Notes under the pieces: generated by a model
Databases searched by the model: none
The model's input: the letters and a program-made list of their open reading frames with translations, nothing else
Told to the model about the DNA's origin: nothing
Shown: positions 47,444 to 59,479 of the stretch, one piece after another
Layout: the number at the start of each line of letters is the position of its first letter
Numbering within the stretch: the stretch's first letter is position 1
Program-made: the position numbers and the translations under genes
Assembly: GCF_025766255.1 (NCBI RefSeq)
Contig: NW_026516837.1
Coordinates: 1 to 64,000, forward strand
DNA from: Zychaea mexicana
Taxonomy: Eukaryota; Mucoromycota; Mucoromycetes; Mucorales; Lichtheimiaceae
DNA: 64,000 nt
Direction of reading: 5' to 3'

Positions 47444-49172
47444 GTGAAAAGTATATGTTTTATTATGTGGAAGACTAAGTGATCCTCGCCATTGGGCATT
47501 TTGATCGCTCCCTTGCGGTGCGTGAATGATTTTGACAAATTAAATATAAAGAAAAATAGAGTTGGTGACACAAGCTGAAAAAACCCAACGTGGGGAAAAA
47601 GCTTGGCCTGAATGAGAAAAAAGAGAGTGTGGAATAGGAGAGGATATACATATAGAGTATATGGTCTGTGCAGGAACGTAGGAGATAAGATATAAGAATA
47701 TGAGAGAGCGGTGGTGTTGAAAATACAGGAGGGGTTTCTATCTAGCTAAGGGTATTATAAGATACAATAAAGACGGGATAGAAAGAAAATAGAGGATGTG
47801 TGTGTATATCGTGGTGAAAAAAGTGTGTGGGTGAGCGGCAAGATGTGCTACGCTATTGTTGTTGTGTTGTTGTTGCTGCCTCAGGCCGTGATGGCAAGCT
47901 GATGGCTTCTTCTGGTGGCGGTTCTAATGCAAAGTCGCCATCAGGGTGACAAAGACAGTCAACTTCACGTAGAAAATAGATTAGCACGGGCCAAGCTAAT
48001 CGCCATTTGCCTATATGAAGGCTAGCTTCGGAACGTGGTAGTGAATTCATGATGTGGTCGACGATATGCTGATCCAGAGGAAGAGCAGGGATCGGACCAA
48101 AAGCATCTTTGAGCGCAGTGAGTTGCTCTTGGATAAACGGACAGGAAGCAAAATGGTCGCGCTTAACCTGTGTCTCTCCACACCTACAGGATGGCTCAGG
48201 AAAGGGAGGCAGCCAGAACATGCGCTACTTTACCAGTCGATGTCGATCTTGGCTATGTGCTGGCAAATAGAGAGTCGGATCTACCATCCGAGATGACCGG
48301 AGCACCCGGACCGTTTTCTTGGTTTCCCAGCGGACAACCAATTCCTCGTCTCTTTTTTCTCGGATTGCGCAGCCTACTGGATTTTCCTCGTTTCTTTCGT
48401 TTTTCAACCTTTTGTACAATTGGTACAGCAGGTTCCACGATGTCAGCGATAACCATTGCTTGTCAGGGTGTGTATGTCGCAAATATGTCAGCTCAACACA
48501 CCGTAACATTGTTGTGGTTGGCAGTTCTTGGAGACGGGCTGCAAACTTGAGCTGCAACATATGAATATGAATACACATCGACGGCAGGTCAGCCAACACC
48601 ATAGGCACAATTGTTGGCATTTGTCGCATTGCTTTGTGGTTAAGCGCCATCTTGATACAGCTTTTTTGTGCTGTCTCGATTTTCTCGATTTCCGCAGCGT
48701 TGACACCGGCTATGGCCAGGCCATATTCGAGCACTGGTCTTGCAAAAGTGCAGTACGAGCGTAGAGCTGCCCAGATACCAAGTGCATATTGGTGAACACC
48801 GAGACTTTGCAGGGTAGCTATAGCACCTGTGGCTAGTTGCGTCCTTTGTGACACCAGGAATGTTCTATCCAGGCCCTCCTGGTTGAAAGGTACGCCTAGA
48901 TATTTAAAGTTGGTGACAAATGGAATGGGGGTGTTGTAGAGCTTGTATGCTAGGGCTGGTAGTTCTCAGTGTTCTAGTACAGCAAGCTCGTCAGTAATGT
49001 CGTCGTATATTGTTCGTGGTGGTGGTGGGCCGATTACCGCGCATTTGGCAGGATGCCATCGATACCCCAGATCTTGTGAATGTTGCTCAGCAACTCGAAG
49101 AAAGCGAAACATATCGTCAGGTGCGGCAATAATAGCAACATAATTAGCATACAATAGCGAGGACACAACGAT
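47444..49172 (-). mobile_element. LINE copy C, 5'-truncated, next to tRNA-Tyr
   Basis: Read from 49172 on the minus strand: LLYANYVAIIA (the active-site YADD is changed to YANY), YRWHPAKCAVIGPPPPRT, one stop near 48966, then SQRTQLATGAIATLQSLGVHQYALG, PVLEYGLAIAGVNAAEIEKI and a 3' domain with CRCGETQVKRDHFASC (Cys/His motif common at LINE C-termini). A 3' untranslated region of about 400 bp ends in ACTTTTCAC without poly(A). It starts within the RT palm, so it arrived 5'-truncated. Both ends are bordered by nt 1-15 of tRNA-Tyr. It shares most of its sequence with copy A where they overlap. Confidence 0.88.
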
Positions 49173-49254
49173 CCGATCTTAGCTCAGTTGGTAGAGCGGG
49201 AGACTGTAGTGTACTGTTATCTCTAGGTCACCTGTTCGAATCAGGTAGATCGGA
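49173..49254 (+). tRNA. tRNA-Tyr (anticodon GTA) with a 9-nt intron
   Basis: Folds as a complete tRNA: acceptor CCGATCT/AGATCGG with discriminator A, T8-A9, D arm GCTC-AGTTGGTA-GAGC, anticodon stem GGAGA/TCTCT (one G-T pair), anticodon loop CTGTAG..A with GTA, variable AGGTC, T arm ACCTG-TTCGAAT-CAGGT. The intron TGTACTGTT lies one base 3' of the anticodon, the normal place. Removing it leaves 73 nt. A and B boxes are intact. It is the target of the adjoining LINE insertions, yet remains whole. Confidence 0.95.
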
Positions 49255-49319
49255 ACTACTTCAACGCAGTGTTGTAGGAATCTTTTTTTAACAATTCTTT
49301 TTTTTCTTTTTTTTTTGTC

Positions 49320-49969
49320 TGTCGAGTCCTTTTGGCGGATAAGTACCGTAGCCAATAGAAAGAGAGATCACAAAAGAGTAAAAATAGAATAAAAGATAAC
49401 TTGAAAGATGATGTTTATTGCTTGATGATATAAGGGATATTTATATGTTTTCTATTGTTACTAGATACGCTATGATGGCTATGTGTTGTGATGAGAGACC
49501 AATACGTGTTCAAGCAATGGACAACTACGTGTCTTGACAATCGTGTGTTAACGAGGAGCGACTACGTGTTAAAACGATGGACAGGTGTCACAAAAGGAAA
49601 AAGGAAAGACCGGCCAAATCTGGCTACGACATGTCGAGTCCTTTTGGCGGATAAGTACCGTAGCCAATAGAAAGAGAGATCACAAAAGAGTAAGAGTAGA
49701 ATAAAAGATAACTTGAAAGATACTGTTTATTGTATGTGATGAGAGGGGATATTTATATGTTTTGTCTAAACTACTGCAGTAATGATATGATACAAAAGTA
49801 TACAGATAACGATGACAAAGAATAACTGTGCAGCAAATAATGATGTAATAGTTGACTGCGCGACAAAAGGAATAGTAGCTGTGGACCGCAGCAAGCAAGA
49901 AGTATATCAAAGAAGGGGAATGGAATCTAAAAAAGAAGTATGTGTTACATGAAAACTATGGCTACGACA
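49320..49969. mobile_element. Two abutting LTRs (LTR-LTR dimer) downstream of tRNA-Tyr
   Basis: 49320-49631 and 49632-49969 both start TGTCGAGTCCTTTTGGCGGA and end TGGCTACGACA, with terminal TGTCG/CGACA inverted repeats. They join with no base between. Their first ~130 bp are almost identical; the middles differ. No internal retrotransposon region remains. The pair begins 65 bp after the tRNA gene, the neighbourhood favoured by Ty1/Ty3-like integrases. Confidence 0.8.
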
Positions 49970-52900
49970 TTTTTTGTCATAGTGTCGTGGTTTTTTTCTA
50001 CAAAAAATAGAAAACACAGGAGTGGAGACGACCCACAAACGAACAATCTCGCAGGTATAGACGAATAGATAGATGTTTTTTTTTCAAAGATGACTTATAT
50101 TATACGTAGTCTAAGACTAAATGCATGCAAAGTAGTGCTGCATATATGATAATGATTATCTATAATGATAAGCTGTGGATGATATTGATGATTGCTGTTG
50201 TGTAGCAAGGGAGTACAAGAGGAAGTACCTGTGCATTACGTCAGGGACAACTTAGCGACAGCAGTAAAAGATAAAGTATCTATGGCTATTAAAAAAAAAT
50301 CAGGTATTATAGTACTATGACATACTCCATTGTTGTGCAATATAGTAATCATCAACATCACCTACAGCTTATCATCATAATTGTAAGGTGCGGACAGGAA
50401 CAAGGCAAGACAAGGGCAGAGAGACTGGACAAGAATGTGTTAGGTGCTTTCAGCAAGAACAGGACAAGACAAAAAGGAAACCTACTATGTAGGAGACCAG
50501 ATGAGTGATGAGGGAAGAAACAAGGACCAAGATATAAGAACGAAACAAGATAAACAATGTATGGAAGTGTTAAAACATGAGACATCGGCGGATTATTTTG
50601 GTTACCTTGAATACTGGTTTAAGCTTCCTCCTACTTTTAGAAAAACAGGAACAACAATGACTTGGTAAAGATTGAGGAAGCAGGAAAATCTAGTACTGCT
50701 ACTACTGAACTTGTAGATCCACCCCTTACTTGAGAAAGGTGTAGGCTGAATGATTTCGAATGGGAAAGACCTTGGTGGTGTCACTGTGAGATTGTTGAAA
50801 GAAAAAAGTAAGAAAGGCATGTCAAAAGGTGAAATTGTTCGTTTAAAGCCATATAGATGCTGTCGCGTCATCTCAGCTCAGAGTGTATTAAGCTTTAATT
50901 GTCAGTTGCATAGTTCCTTTGTATTGTTACATAGTAATAAACATTGTAAAATAGATTCATGATATTCAGTTGTTTTCTGGTTTCTAAACGTATGCAACGG
51001 CTGTCGCTTCTGTCTAAAACATAGCGGTTTCTTCATTTACCGCTCTTGCTCACGCCGCCATAAAAAAAACGACTAATTAGCACAGACAATATATCGAAGC
51101 CACATACACAGATTCATACTTGTAGCAGCGCAAGTCTTCTTCAAGTTCTGAGTCATCATGAAATACTCCTTCGTCTAGCACCCTCCAGAGATCCAGAGTC
51201 TTCACACCAAAAAACGTCTTAATGGTTGTGTCGGTCCTAGATAAATGCATAAGGTATAATGTAGTATAAAAATGTGGGGCTTCATACAGACGGAGTCTAT
51301 CCCATCGTAGCGTCTCAATCGTCTCTTCAGGCATCTCTTTGTTGCCGCTTGACTCGTTAGTGTTCCTAAGTTGGAGCATTGCTTGACATTGAACAGATTT
51401 CCAGCATGATTCGTTCCTTAATGCTATGATTGTAAATGACTTAATCTGTTTGAGTCTTGGATATGATGGAAATGACACAAATAAATGTAATATCCAATAA
51501 AACCAAAAGTGACAGAATAAGTCAACGAGACCCGGAAGGAATTAAAACTTGTTTACTATGATAACAGAAGCTCTCACTAATTATAAGAATTGGGTTATCC
51601 TTGGCAACTACCACAGCGTGTGCATTGAACGGATGAATTGATATTATAAATCAACCTTAAAGGATTAAGTAATATACGATGCGTGAGTAAAAGGTACATA
51701 CTGGTAAACGCCTCAGATTGTAGCTAATGTGAACTACGTGATCCATATAATGATAACTTCTTCTAACAGCAATTGTTAATGACGGATTAAAGATAATGTG
51801 TTATTATTATTTTAGATACAACAGTAATATATTCTTCTTATGACGATGTTGCGCTGCTGCTGTTTTGTCTGTACGTTCAATGTGGGTGGCGTACTTGCTG
51901 ACACATATACTATAGCAATCACAACTTAAGTCACAAAAATAACTGCAAAACGTCACACTTACACCATGCACCAAACGGAGCAAGTGGTTTGCGCACTTGA
52001 CGCTAAGCACATTCTACACAGAGTAATTAACCTGGAAGAAAGTGGTGCGGTGAGCCACATTATTATACTACCTAAAACATCATTATAAGATATTCGGTTA
52101 AACATCAGTAGCATACGGCAACCAAGTAAGCACTATTACATAAAAAAAATCCATCTGGATAATGTAAAGCACGGAAACATTCTACAACTTAGATGATCCA
52201 GCTTATGTAAACAAGACAATGAGCTTGTCAACAGGTAGCGCGGCCACTTACCAGCTATCGCTGGTTTCAATAAATGACCCGATTAATATAGCGACTTATG
52301 CACAAGTTCTGATACGTCCTCGACCAGTCATCATAATACATGGTTTCTCCATCAGCTGGATGGTTATTCGCATGTTTGCGATTCGTTCGTCAGTTTATCC
52401 ATACTGAAGTCTAGCCAGCATGTCAAACAGTATATTAAGGGCTGTGAGCTCATTCAATAAGAATCATTTCATAAATGACTCTCACTGTATCTCATATTGT
52501 CTTTCATTTTCTATTTGATTTGATCTCTTCTCTTTTCACCTATCAATAATCCACGTTTATCACACCTATACTACTTAATCTTGTATAAGTAATTCAATAA
52601 TATTAATTCTCAATCCATATATGCTGTGGTAGTTGCCAAGGATATGTCATCTCTTTTAAATATTGAGAGCTTCTGTTATCATTATAAACCAGTTTTAGTT
52701 GTTGTAATGGTGTGTTTTATCATGGAGATAGAATTTCTCGCTTTCTTATCTCCCAGTGGCTCAACTTTTAAAATTGCAGTACGGTACAGTATATAAAAAT
52801 TACGCTACCATGTTTTAGAGAAAATGTAATGACCACAGCAAAGAAAAATAGAAAAGTATTTCAAAATAATGTAATTCAATATTAATTACAGAGCTGAACA

Positions 52901-55041
52901 GCTATTCTACATTCATATAATAAATGACTAATGGATAGAAACGTAACTGCTTCGAAAATTTTAAATGTGGGCTGCTAGGGCAAAAAGTCACACTCGTTCA
53001 CTGCTAGTAGAAAGCGTGGAAATTATGCATTGCACTGTTAATTTCAATAAAGCTTCGAACAGGCATAGCATGCTTTTACGGCAAAGTAAAAATTTTATTG
53101 GAATTGCTCGGATAAGGATATCAGGTAACCATGAACTGTTCCTATTACGTCGTCATTGCTTGCTACGGTTGTGATATTCATGCTATTCAAAAAGACCTAA
53201 AGTTTACAACGTTATTGCTGACGTGACGAACTTTGGTTAGTGCAGTATCTTTTGACTAGGCTGTGTTATAGACGAAGAGAGACGAAATAATATAGTAACG
53301 TAGCTCGAATTTTAATTTACATCGATTAAAGGAACCAAGTGGTTCGCTTATGTTCCAAAGCGTTATTCATGTACAGAAAAAGAAGTCCAAACATCCAATA
53401 TATCTGCGTTATAACACAATAACGTTTAAATGTTATAAATACACTGTGAATATGTGGTCCAACGTAATACGCTCCCCGTGCAATATCGAATGTGATAACC
53501 TCAATGGCATCATATTTGTATTAGACATCAGTAATTATTCAGGCTTCTGAAACTATGCACGTATAGAACCGTCTACACTAGCACCATTGTCTTTCAATTA
53601 ACAGCGGGCATCACCAAATTTGAGGCATATTCGTGGTGAAATAACAACGATCAGATGAATCTCATGATCAAAACATTGACTGTGCAAAATGAATCGATGG
53701 ACGATCAAAACGACTTGATCATGTTTGGGTATGCTTCTAGACAATCTTCTATCTAGAAATTAAGCGGTAAGCATCCCGTTGTGGAAGTGTATCCGAACGA
53801 CTTATTCAAGGTGGTTACCTTTTTTTGCTGTTTTCCGAAGGCTCTTGATCGCTGTCAAAATGTGATCGGGTGAGGACTGGATCATGAATTTAAATGTAGT
53901 CACGGTACTCAGGGAGTACATTACTTTCAAAAATAGGATGTACAGTTGTAGAAGCAGTAATCGTCCTCCTGCCACTGTTAGATGTTTAAAGTCCAATAGT
54001 TAGAACACTAAAAATAAAAGTCGATGAAAAAGATCAAACGCTATTTCTGTTATTGTCGTGGTTAGCTGAGAGCGATTTAACGAGAGGAAGTATTAATGAT
54101 TGTTGCTTATTTCGCAGTGGAACACCCACCATCTGCTTACCATGCCAGCCGACCCCTGGCGTTGGAACCCGGAGTAATCATCCGTAAACGACGTCTTCTT
54201 TTGGTGCATCCTATCGTTAAAGCAGCGTCTGGTTTTTGGGAAAAGGGAATTCCCTGGGGAGACTGACAAAAAGATGCAATTACGGAATGACAAGAATCTC
54301 GAGGGATTACTCAAGGCCCAGTTCTGAAGAAAGCGTTCGTTGATTGCTTGCCTTCCCACGTTAGCAATGTCTAGCTTTGTTTCAAGGCAATGTTCATCTT
54401 TTTCATAATGTTTGTAAAAATGAGTGAGTGAGAATGTTAAAAGATTCCTATGGGAACAGACCATGTACTAAGGTCGCACAAGAAAAAGTATGCATGGACG
54501 AATTGGCCAATGGGATACATCATTCTGTACTTTTGACATTGTTAAGTGCTATAACAGATGGCCCACTTGCATATTTCTAGTGCGCACACATGATGGTTCT
54601 TTTTGTCGAATCATTATTGTGGATCTCCTCACCAGCCGCTGTTGCTGTGTAACACTCACGAGATTGCGCCCAATGCGGATGATGGGGAAGTAAAAAGACA
54701 ATAAAAGTTGACCACCAATGGCATTAAGCAGAAAGGGTTTGCTGGTTAGGCAAAGCTGCTTGAATGCACGGTAGATCGCCCATTTTTAGGACACGTGATG
54801 ACACAAAGCAAATGGTATCTTGAAATAACAGGCAGCGTGAGAGGGCGTGGGCAGCATATTAAATGAGCATTGGCTGGATTAGAATAAGCATGATCTCCCT
54901 TTTCGGACCCTGTCCGATGAGGGCGAGTGGGGTCATGGGCGCATTATGATTTGCTCAAATAGGAACACAGCTTCGTAAAGATAGATTCTAGCAGTGTTAT
55001 ATGTGTGCGTATGCGCTTTGAAGAAGTGAGGGGAGCGGTGA
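49970..55041. other. Gene-poor AT-rich region
   Basis: 5 kb without a supported gene. The longest frames, 51077-51478 (minus, 133 codons) and 54093-54464 (minus, 123 codons), have ordinary composition but no recognised motif, no spliceable partner and no clear promoter. They could be fragments of decayed genes. No LTR, TIR or LINE motif was seen here. Confidence 0.45.
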
Positions 55042-55156
55042 AGAGAGAGAGAGAGAGAGAGAGAGAGTGTGTGTGTGTGTGTGTGTCTAAAATTTAGGTG
55101 CAAAGTGGGGGAGTGTTGTTTTTCTTTCGGAATGGGTCCAATCAGAGCCACACGTG
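54792..55156. promoter_or_regulatory. Two CACGTG E-boxes and a CCAAT box upstream of the bHLH gene
   Basis: CACGTG occurs at 54792-54797 and 55151-55156 (185 bp before the ATG), with CCAAT at 55138-55142 and an ATTGGT at about 55175. CACGTG is the classic palindromic site for bHLH proteins of the type encoded downstream, so self-regulation is plausible. Confidence 0.45.
55042..55087. repeat. Compound (GA)n(GT)n microsatellite
   Basis: A GA run followed directly by a GT run, in the upstream region of the bHLH gene. Likely length-variable. Confidence 0.9.
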
Positions 55157-55335
55157 TCGGACCACGCTGCTCACGATTGGTAACTTAAGCACTGACTGTT
55201 CCTGAGGCAAGCTATTTTATATTCTCACCTTCCCTTCCTCATTCTCTCTCTCTTACTCTTGCTTCCAGTCTCCCCTCGGGCCTTCTCTCTTCACTCTTTT
55301 TCTCTTTATTTTTCTCGTCTGTCCTGAAAACAGCC

Positions 55336-57169
55336 ATGTCTCCCAACAAGGCTGCCAACAGCAACCCATCCACTTCTACTGTTCCTCCAAAAAAACGACG
55401 AAATCCATCCATAGCAGAAATAGGGGATTCTCCTACTACTAGCAACACGTCATCTCCGCTGCAGCAACAACCTAACCACGATGATGATGAGCCAGCAAAC
55501 AAACGAGGGAAACGACACGACGAATCTGTCGCTCCTGCTACCCCCTCGAGTACAAACAGCAGTAGCATCGCACCGACGCCTCATCCGCCGCCAACAATGA
55601 TGGCCTTACCTCCACCATTATTGTCCTATCCTCCGCATCATCCTCATCATCTAGCGGTGGTTCAGTCACCGTACTATCATCCCTTGTATCACGCCGGTCC
55701 ATTCTATTTGCCAGTCGGCTCACCACCCCAGCCGCCGATCGCACCTCAGTCTCCGCTACCTTCTTCTGCTTCTCCGGCTTCCATAAGACCACGTAGCGGA
55801 AGTAATACAACACGTATTTTACCAAAATTGACAACAACAGCTACAGAAAGTTGTGCTTCAACATCATTGCCTTCTTCATCAGCAACAAATGAAGCAACGG
55901 CAGCGACACAGGCTTTTACTTATACATCACCGACGCTCAACCCTAACAATAATGGTGGCAGTCCAGCTGACTACCATCATCACGTTTATCACCCCTTTGC
56001 ACTCCCGATCGCCGCAGCTCCAGCCGCATCTCCGTCGTCGCCAGCTAACGTCGTTGCACGCGAAGGTGGCGGCGCTAGCACCGCCGACCAACGAGAACAA
56101 GCACGTAAACTGTCACACAGTGCAATCGAGCGTCGTCGGCGAGAACGAATTAATGATAAAATCTTACAGTTACGACAGCTTATACCGTCGTGCGCAAACC
56201 AGGACCATCTACACAAAATGACCGTCTTACAGAGCGCGATTGATTATATCACCTATCTCAAAGATGTCGTTGCACGCTTGGACGGCGAAGATCGTGTCCA
56301 TGTAGATCTAAAGATGGCCAAAGTGCCTAGATCTATGGTTCCCAAAGAAGTTGAAGCGTTCACCACGCAGTTCTCGGTCAATCATAACAACAATGGCTGC
56401 AACAGCAATAGTAGCAGCGGCAAACCACAAGACATTAGCAACAGTACTGCTGCTGATCAACGATCGAGGCGACGAAATAGTAGCGACGACGAAAGTAATG
56501 CTGGTAGCAGCGTCGGTAGTACATTATCTGAACAGCAAAAGCATAAACAGCCACAGCATCATAGTGATGGCCGAGCAAGCCCAGAAGGAGAGGGTAAGTG
56601 AGAAGAATATCAGTACCGTTCTCCCTTCATCCCACGTACGATGCAACAAGACGCTTATTATTGCTGTACGCTCTTTTACTTTCATTTTATATTCTTCTCG
56701 CTTGCTCGCCCCGCTCGGCCATCCTTTGTTAGCCTTGCAGTTGGACCAGCAACTACGCCAGCAGCATCAACAGCAAGAAGAAGAAGACTCTTCCCTATCA
56801 CAAAAAACGCATTCTGCTTTTGACGATCAAAGGGGCATCAAGCCGATCGACGTTATCAAGGCAGGCACAACGTTCACAGGCAACAATATGGTTGCTACCC
56901 CTGTACCGTCACCCTTATCAGTACAGCCTCATGAGTGGACTTCCTCGACACTTCCATCACCTATGTACCGACCTCCAGAGCGAGGTAGTAACAGCAGCAT
57001 CACCAGTAGTCCAACTACATCGCCCGTAGACTCTCCGCCACACTCTTGGAACAACGAAGATGAGCAACAGCCATCATCCTCATCATTACCGACACCTACT
57101 CTAACACCTAGGCAAACGACAGAACCACATCAAACCAAGCATATGAGCCTTAATAATATTCTTTGTTAA
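55336..57169 (+). CDS. bHLH transcription factor
   Basis: Two exons, 55336-56593 and 56733-57169 (acceptor TTAG keeps frame, giving EGEALQLDQQL); 1,695 nt, 564 residues. The N-terminus holds a basic nuclear-localisation-like PPKKRR and long Pro/His/Ser/Thr-rich, probably activating, sequence. The bHLH domain lies at about residues 257-310: basic region KLSHSAIERRRRERIND with the H-E-R pattern that reads CACGTG, helix 1 KILQLRQLIP, loop, helix 2 MTVLQSAIDYITYLKDVV. No leucine zipper or PAS follows at once. The C-terminus is Ser/Asn/Gln-rich and ends MSLNNILC. It binds E-boxes as a dimer in the nucleus; the pathway cannot be told. Its own upstream region carries two CACGTG sites. Confidence 0.92.
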
Positions 57170-59091
57170 TAATACCTCTCGTTTCTGTTCTTTGCAAGTT
57201 TCTTTTATAAGCTTCCTATTAGTACGCGTAAAAGCAGCCCTTCCCTATATATATACAGTTGAATTTTTTTTTGCTAATGCTCATATGTGTCTTTCTCTAT
57301 ACCCCCCACATTCCTATTCTACAAACAAAGTGTACATGCCCTTTCCCTTCTTCTTTAAATATGTTGTTGCCTTATATTTGATTCATATGACACGTACTAT
57401 TGCATACCTTGTCATTCGATAATATTAAACTCTCTACTCTATCTTATTCCGCGGTTAATCTATATCCTCATAGTAATTGTTAACCCGTCCACGTTTTGCA
57501 TGGACAATATCTCTAACGTTATCAATGCGCCAAACAGCTTCTTTGTGATGGTAATAAAAAGTAAACTATGATCTGGCCAATAGATTTTTAAGACATTGTC
57601 CACATGTAGCAATGTACAGGCTCAGCGTCCATTCGAAATAGAATGTTCCAGCTAAAAGATTTAGATCTAGCTGCGACGCGAAGGGTGCAAAAGGATAAAA
57701 GGCGAAAGACGATAGATAGCAAAACAGCAAATAAGATGAAGATACATCCAAGCCTACCATGCACATGCGCCTCTTTTGTTGTTGGACGGAATTACAATGC
57801 TTCAAGTAGATGTTGCAGAAAATACCTCCCGTGAGGGAGCCGCATGTAATGTTGTTACAGAATATTTCTTGATTCGGGTAGGAGAAATAGCTGTAGTTAT
57901 TTATTGCTTCTCCAAAAACAAGGCAGTTTACTAATGTATGTAGCACCACATTTTATCAGCTGTCGCTGGACATATACGTATAACAATAATTGTACTCCTT
58001 TCTTTTTTTCATACAATAAAAAGTATAAATTCATGATTATGACTGTCTAAAACCTTTATTCGCGTTCCTGATTTTTATCATCATGTCAACACATAGCTAT
58101 CCCACTTCGTATATCATCCAAACCTTTATCAATCAGCCCTCTCAATACGAAGAAGATAACGCCACTATCGATATTGGTTAAAATCCCCAGATCACTTTAT
58201 CGTTTATGGATCGCTGCACAAGAGAAATAATACAGCTGTAAATTTAACAATAGAACTTGATCAAGTGGTGATCGTGCTCGAAAGAATTTTAGAGGGAAGG
58301 AATACGGATGCGGGTTATTATATATTTAGTCTAATCCTCCCGCTGGCTCTTATCAAGTACATAAAGAAAGAATACGACTTGACAGACTATAGTTTTCTAT
58401 AGGCATACTTGATATTGATAGAGGATTAGACATACCATATAAATAGTGATTAGAAGATTTAAAAGCTATAGCGAGTAATAAACCAAACGAAGATTCACCA
58501 CGGAGCTGTGGATGGTGGTGATGCTTTCCTGCTCGTTCTGCGTCTCACGGCTACAACGGCGGTAGCTACAGTAGTAAATCATTTGTGGCTGTATGCACAG
58601 CACACAAATACACACATACACAGAGTCTCTCTCCTTTCTCCAGTTATTCAACGTACTCTCTACTCTGTTAGAAACTCAAAGATCGTCCATCTGTAGTTGT
58701 ATTTATAAATGAAAGTAGAAGGTTTCAGACAGAGGAGCGTAGCAGATAGTGCCATCGTTAAATCAAATAATCACACATGGGAATAGGTGCACCTTACCGT
58801 GGTAACATTTGTAGATCCAGTTACGTGGTGTTATTTAAGCTTTTCAATGCCATACTGAAATCCTTATGCATGGCAGTCAGCGTCGGCGCAACATTCTGCC
58901 ATAGCATTTCAGCCAATCACAGGCCTTGAAATTGTACTTTTTGGACCATTTCAGTTTTCGCGTCTCTTTCCCACCTCATCAACCAATTTCTTATTGTTGT
59001 CTCGTTCATTGGTTACTGACTGATTACTATTTTCTCTTTTTATATTTTTAGCACAACTGTAGGAATCGATCAACGACAGCACGCTATCGAT
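57170..59091. other. Intergenic region with CCAAT-rich promoter at its right end
   Basis: 1.9 kb without a supported gene. The last 200 bp (about 58900-59090) look like a plus-strand promoter: CCAAT at about 58912, CCAAT at about 58981, ATTGGT at about 59009, then a pyrimidine-rich leader. This points to a gene starting near 59090-59120. Confidence 0.4.
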
Positions 59092-59117
59092 GGCGACCTG
59101 TCGCCCATATTTTTCAA

Positions 59118-59179
59118 ATGCGTGCATTCATGAGGAGGTTGAACCTGGAATTAGCGCTGCACAGGGCCTATTCAACTAG
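59118..59179 (+). CDS. Possible first exon with a mitochondrial-type presequence
   Basis: ATG at 59118 opens MRAFMRRLNLELALHRAYSTR, an Arg-rich, acid-poor amphipathic stretch ending in the A-Y-S-T pattern common at mitochondrial cleavage sites, followed by a GTGTGT donor. It lies directly behind the CCAAT-rich promoter-like stretch. I could not assemble a convincing remainder of the gene: one continuation reads MEFSFYRHLFNLEPTRQ and then stops. The gene may be small, broken or spliced in a way I missed. Confidence 0.3.
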
Positions 59180-59358
59180 GTGTGTGCAAGAGGCTTGTGA
59201 GGTCTACCACCAACAAAAAACCGAGTGAAACCGTCCTACTTACTTGCATTAAGAATGGAGTTTAGCTTCTACCGGCACCTTTTCAACCTGGAGCCGACGC
59301 GTCAGCGAAGTTGAAGTTCTCAGTCAAGGACCTGTGAATGCACGCCCTTTGATCAACG

Positions 59359-59475
59359 ACTACGAATACAACTACGAGTACGAATACGAATACGGCTACG
59401 AATACGAATACGAGTACAACGACGACTACAACTACAGCTACGGCTACGATTACGAACGATACAACGAATACGACT
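59359..59475 (+). repeat. TACGAA-type hexanucleotide array (Tyr-x codon repeat)
   Basis: About 115 bp in which TAC alternates with GAA, GAG, AAC, GGC or GAT codons. In one plus frame it reads (Y-E/N/G)n, then YERYNEYDSNKKK and stop. That frame is open upstream to about 59250 (GPVNARPLINDYEYNYEY) but has no start codon. It could be a terminal exon of the gene above or a simple-sequence expansion. Confidence 0.6.
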
Positions 59476-59479
59476 CAAA

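Noticed and set aside
51077..51478. 133-codon minus-strand frame in the AT-rich region
   Set aside because: No recognisable domain or neighbouring exons; kept only as a note in the region entry.
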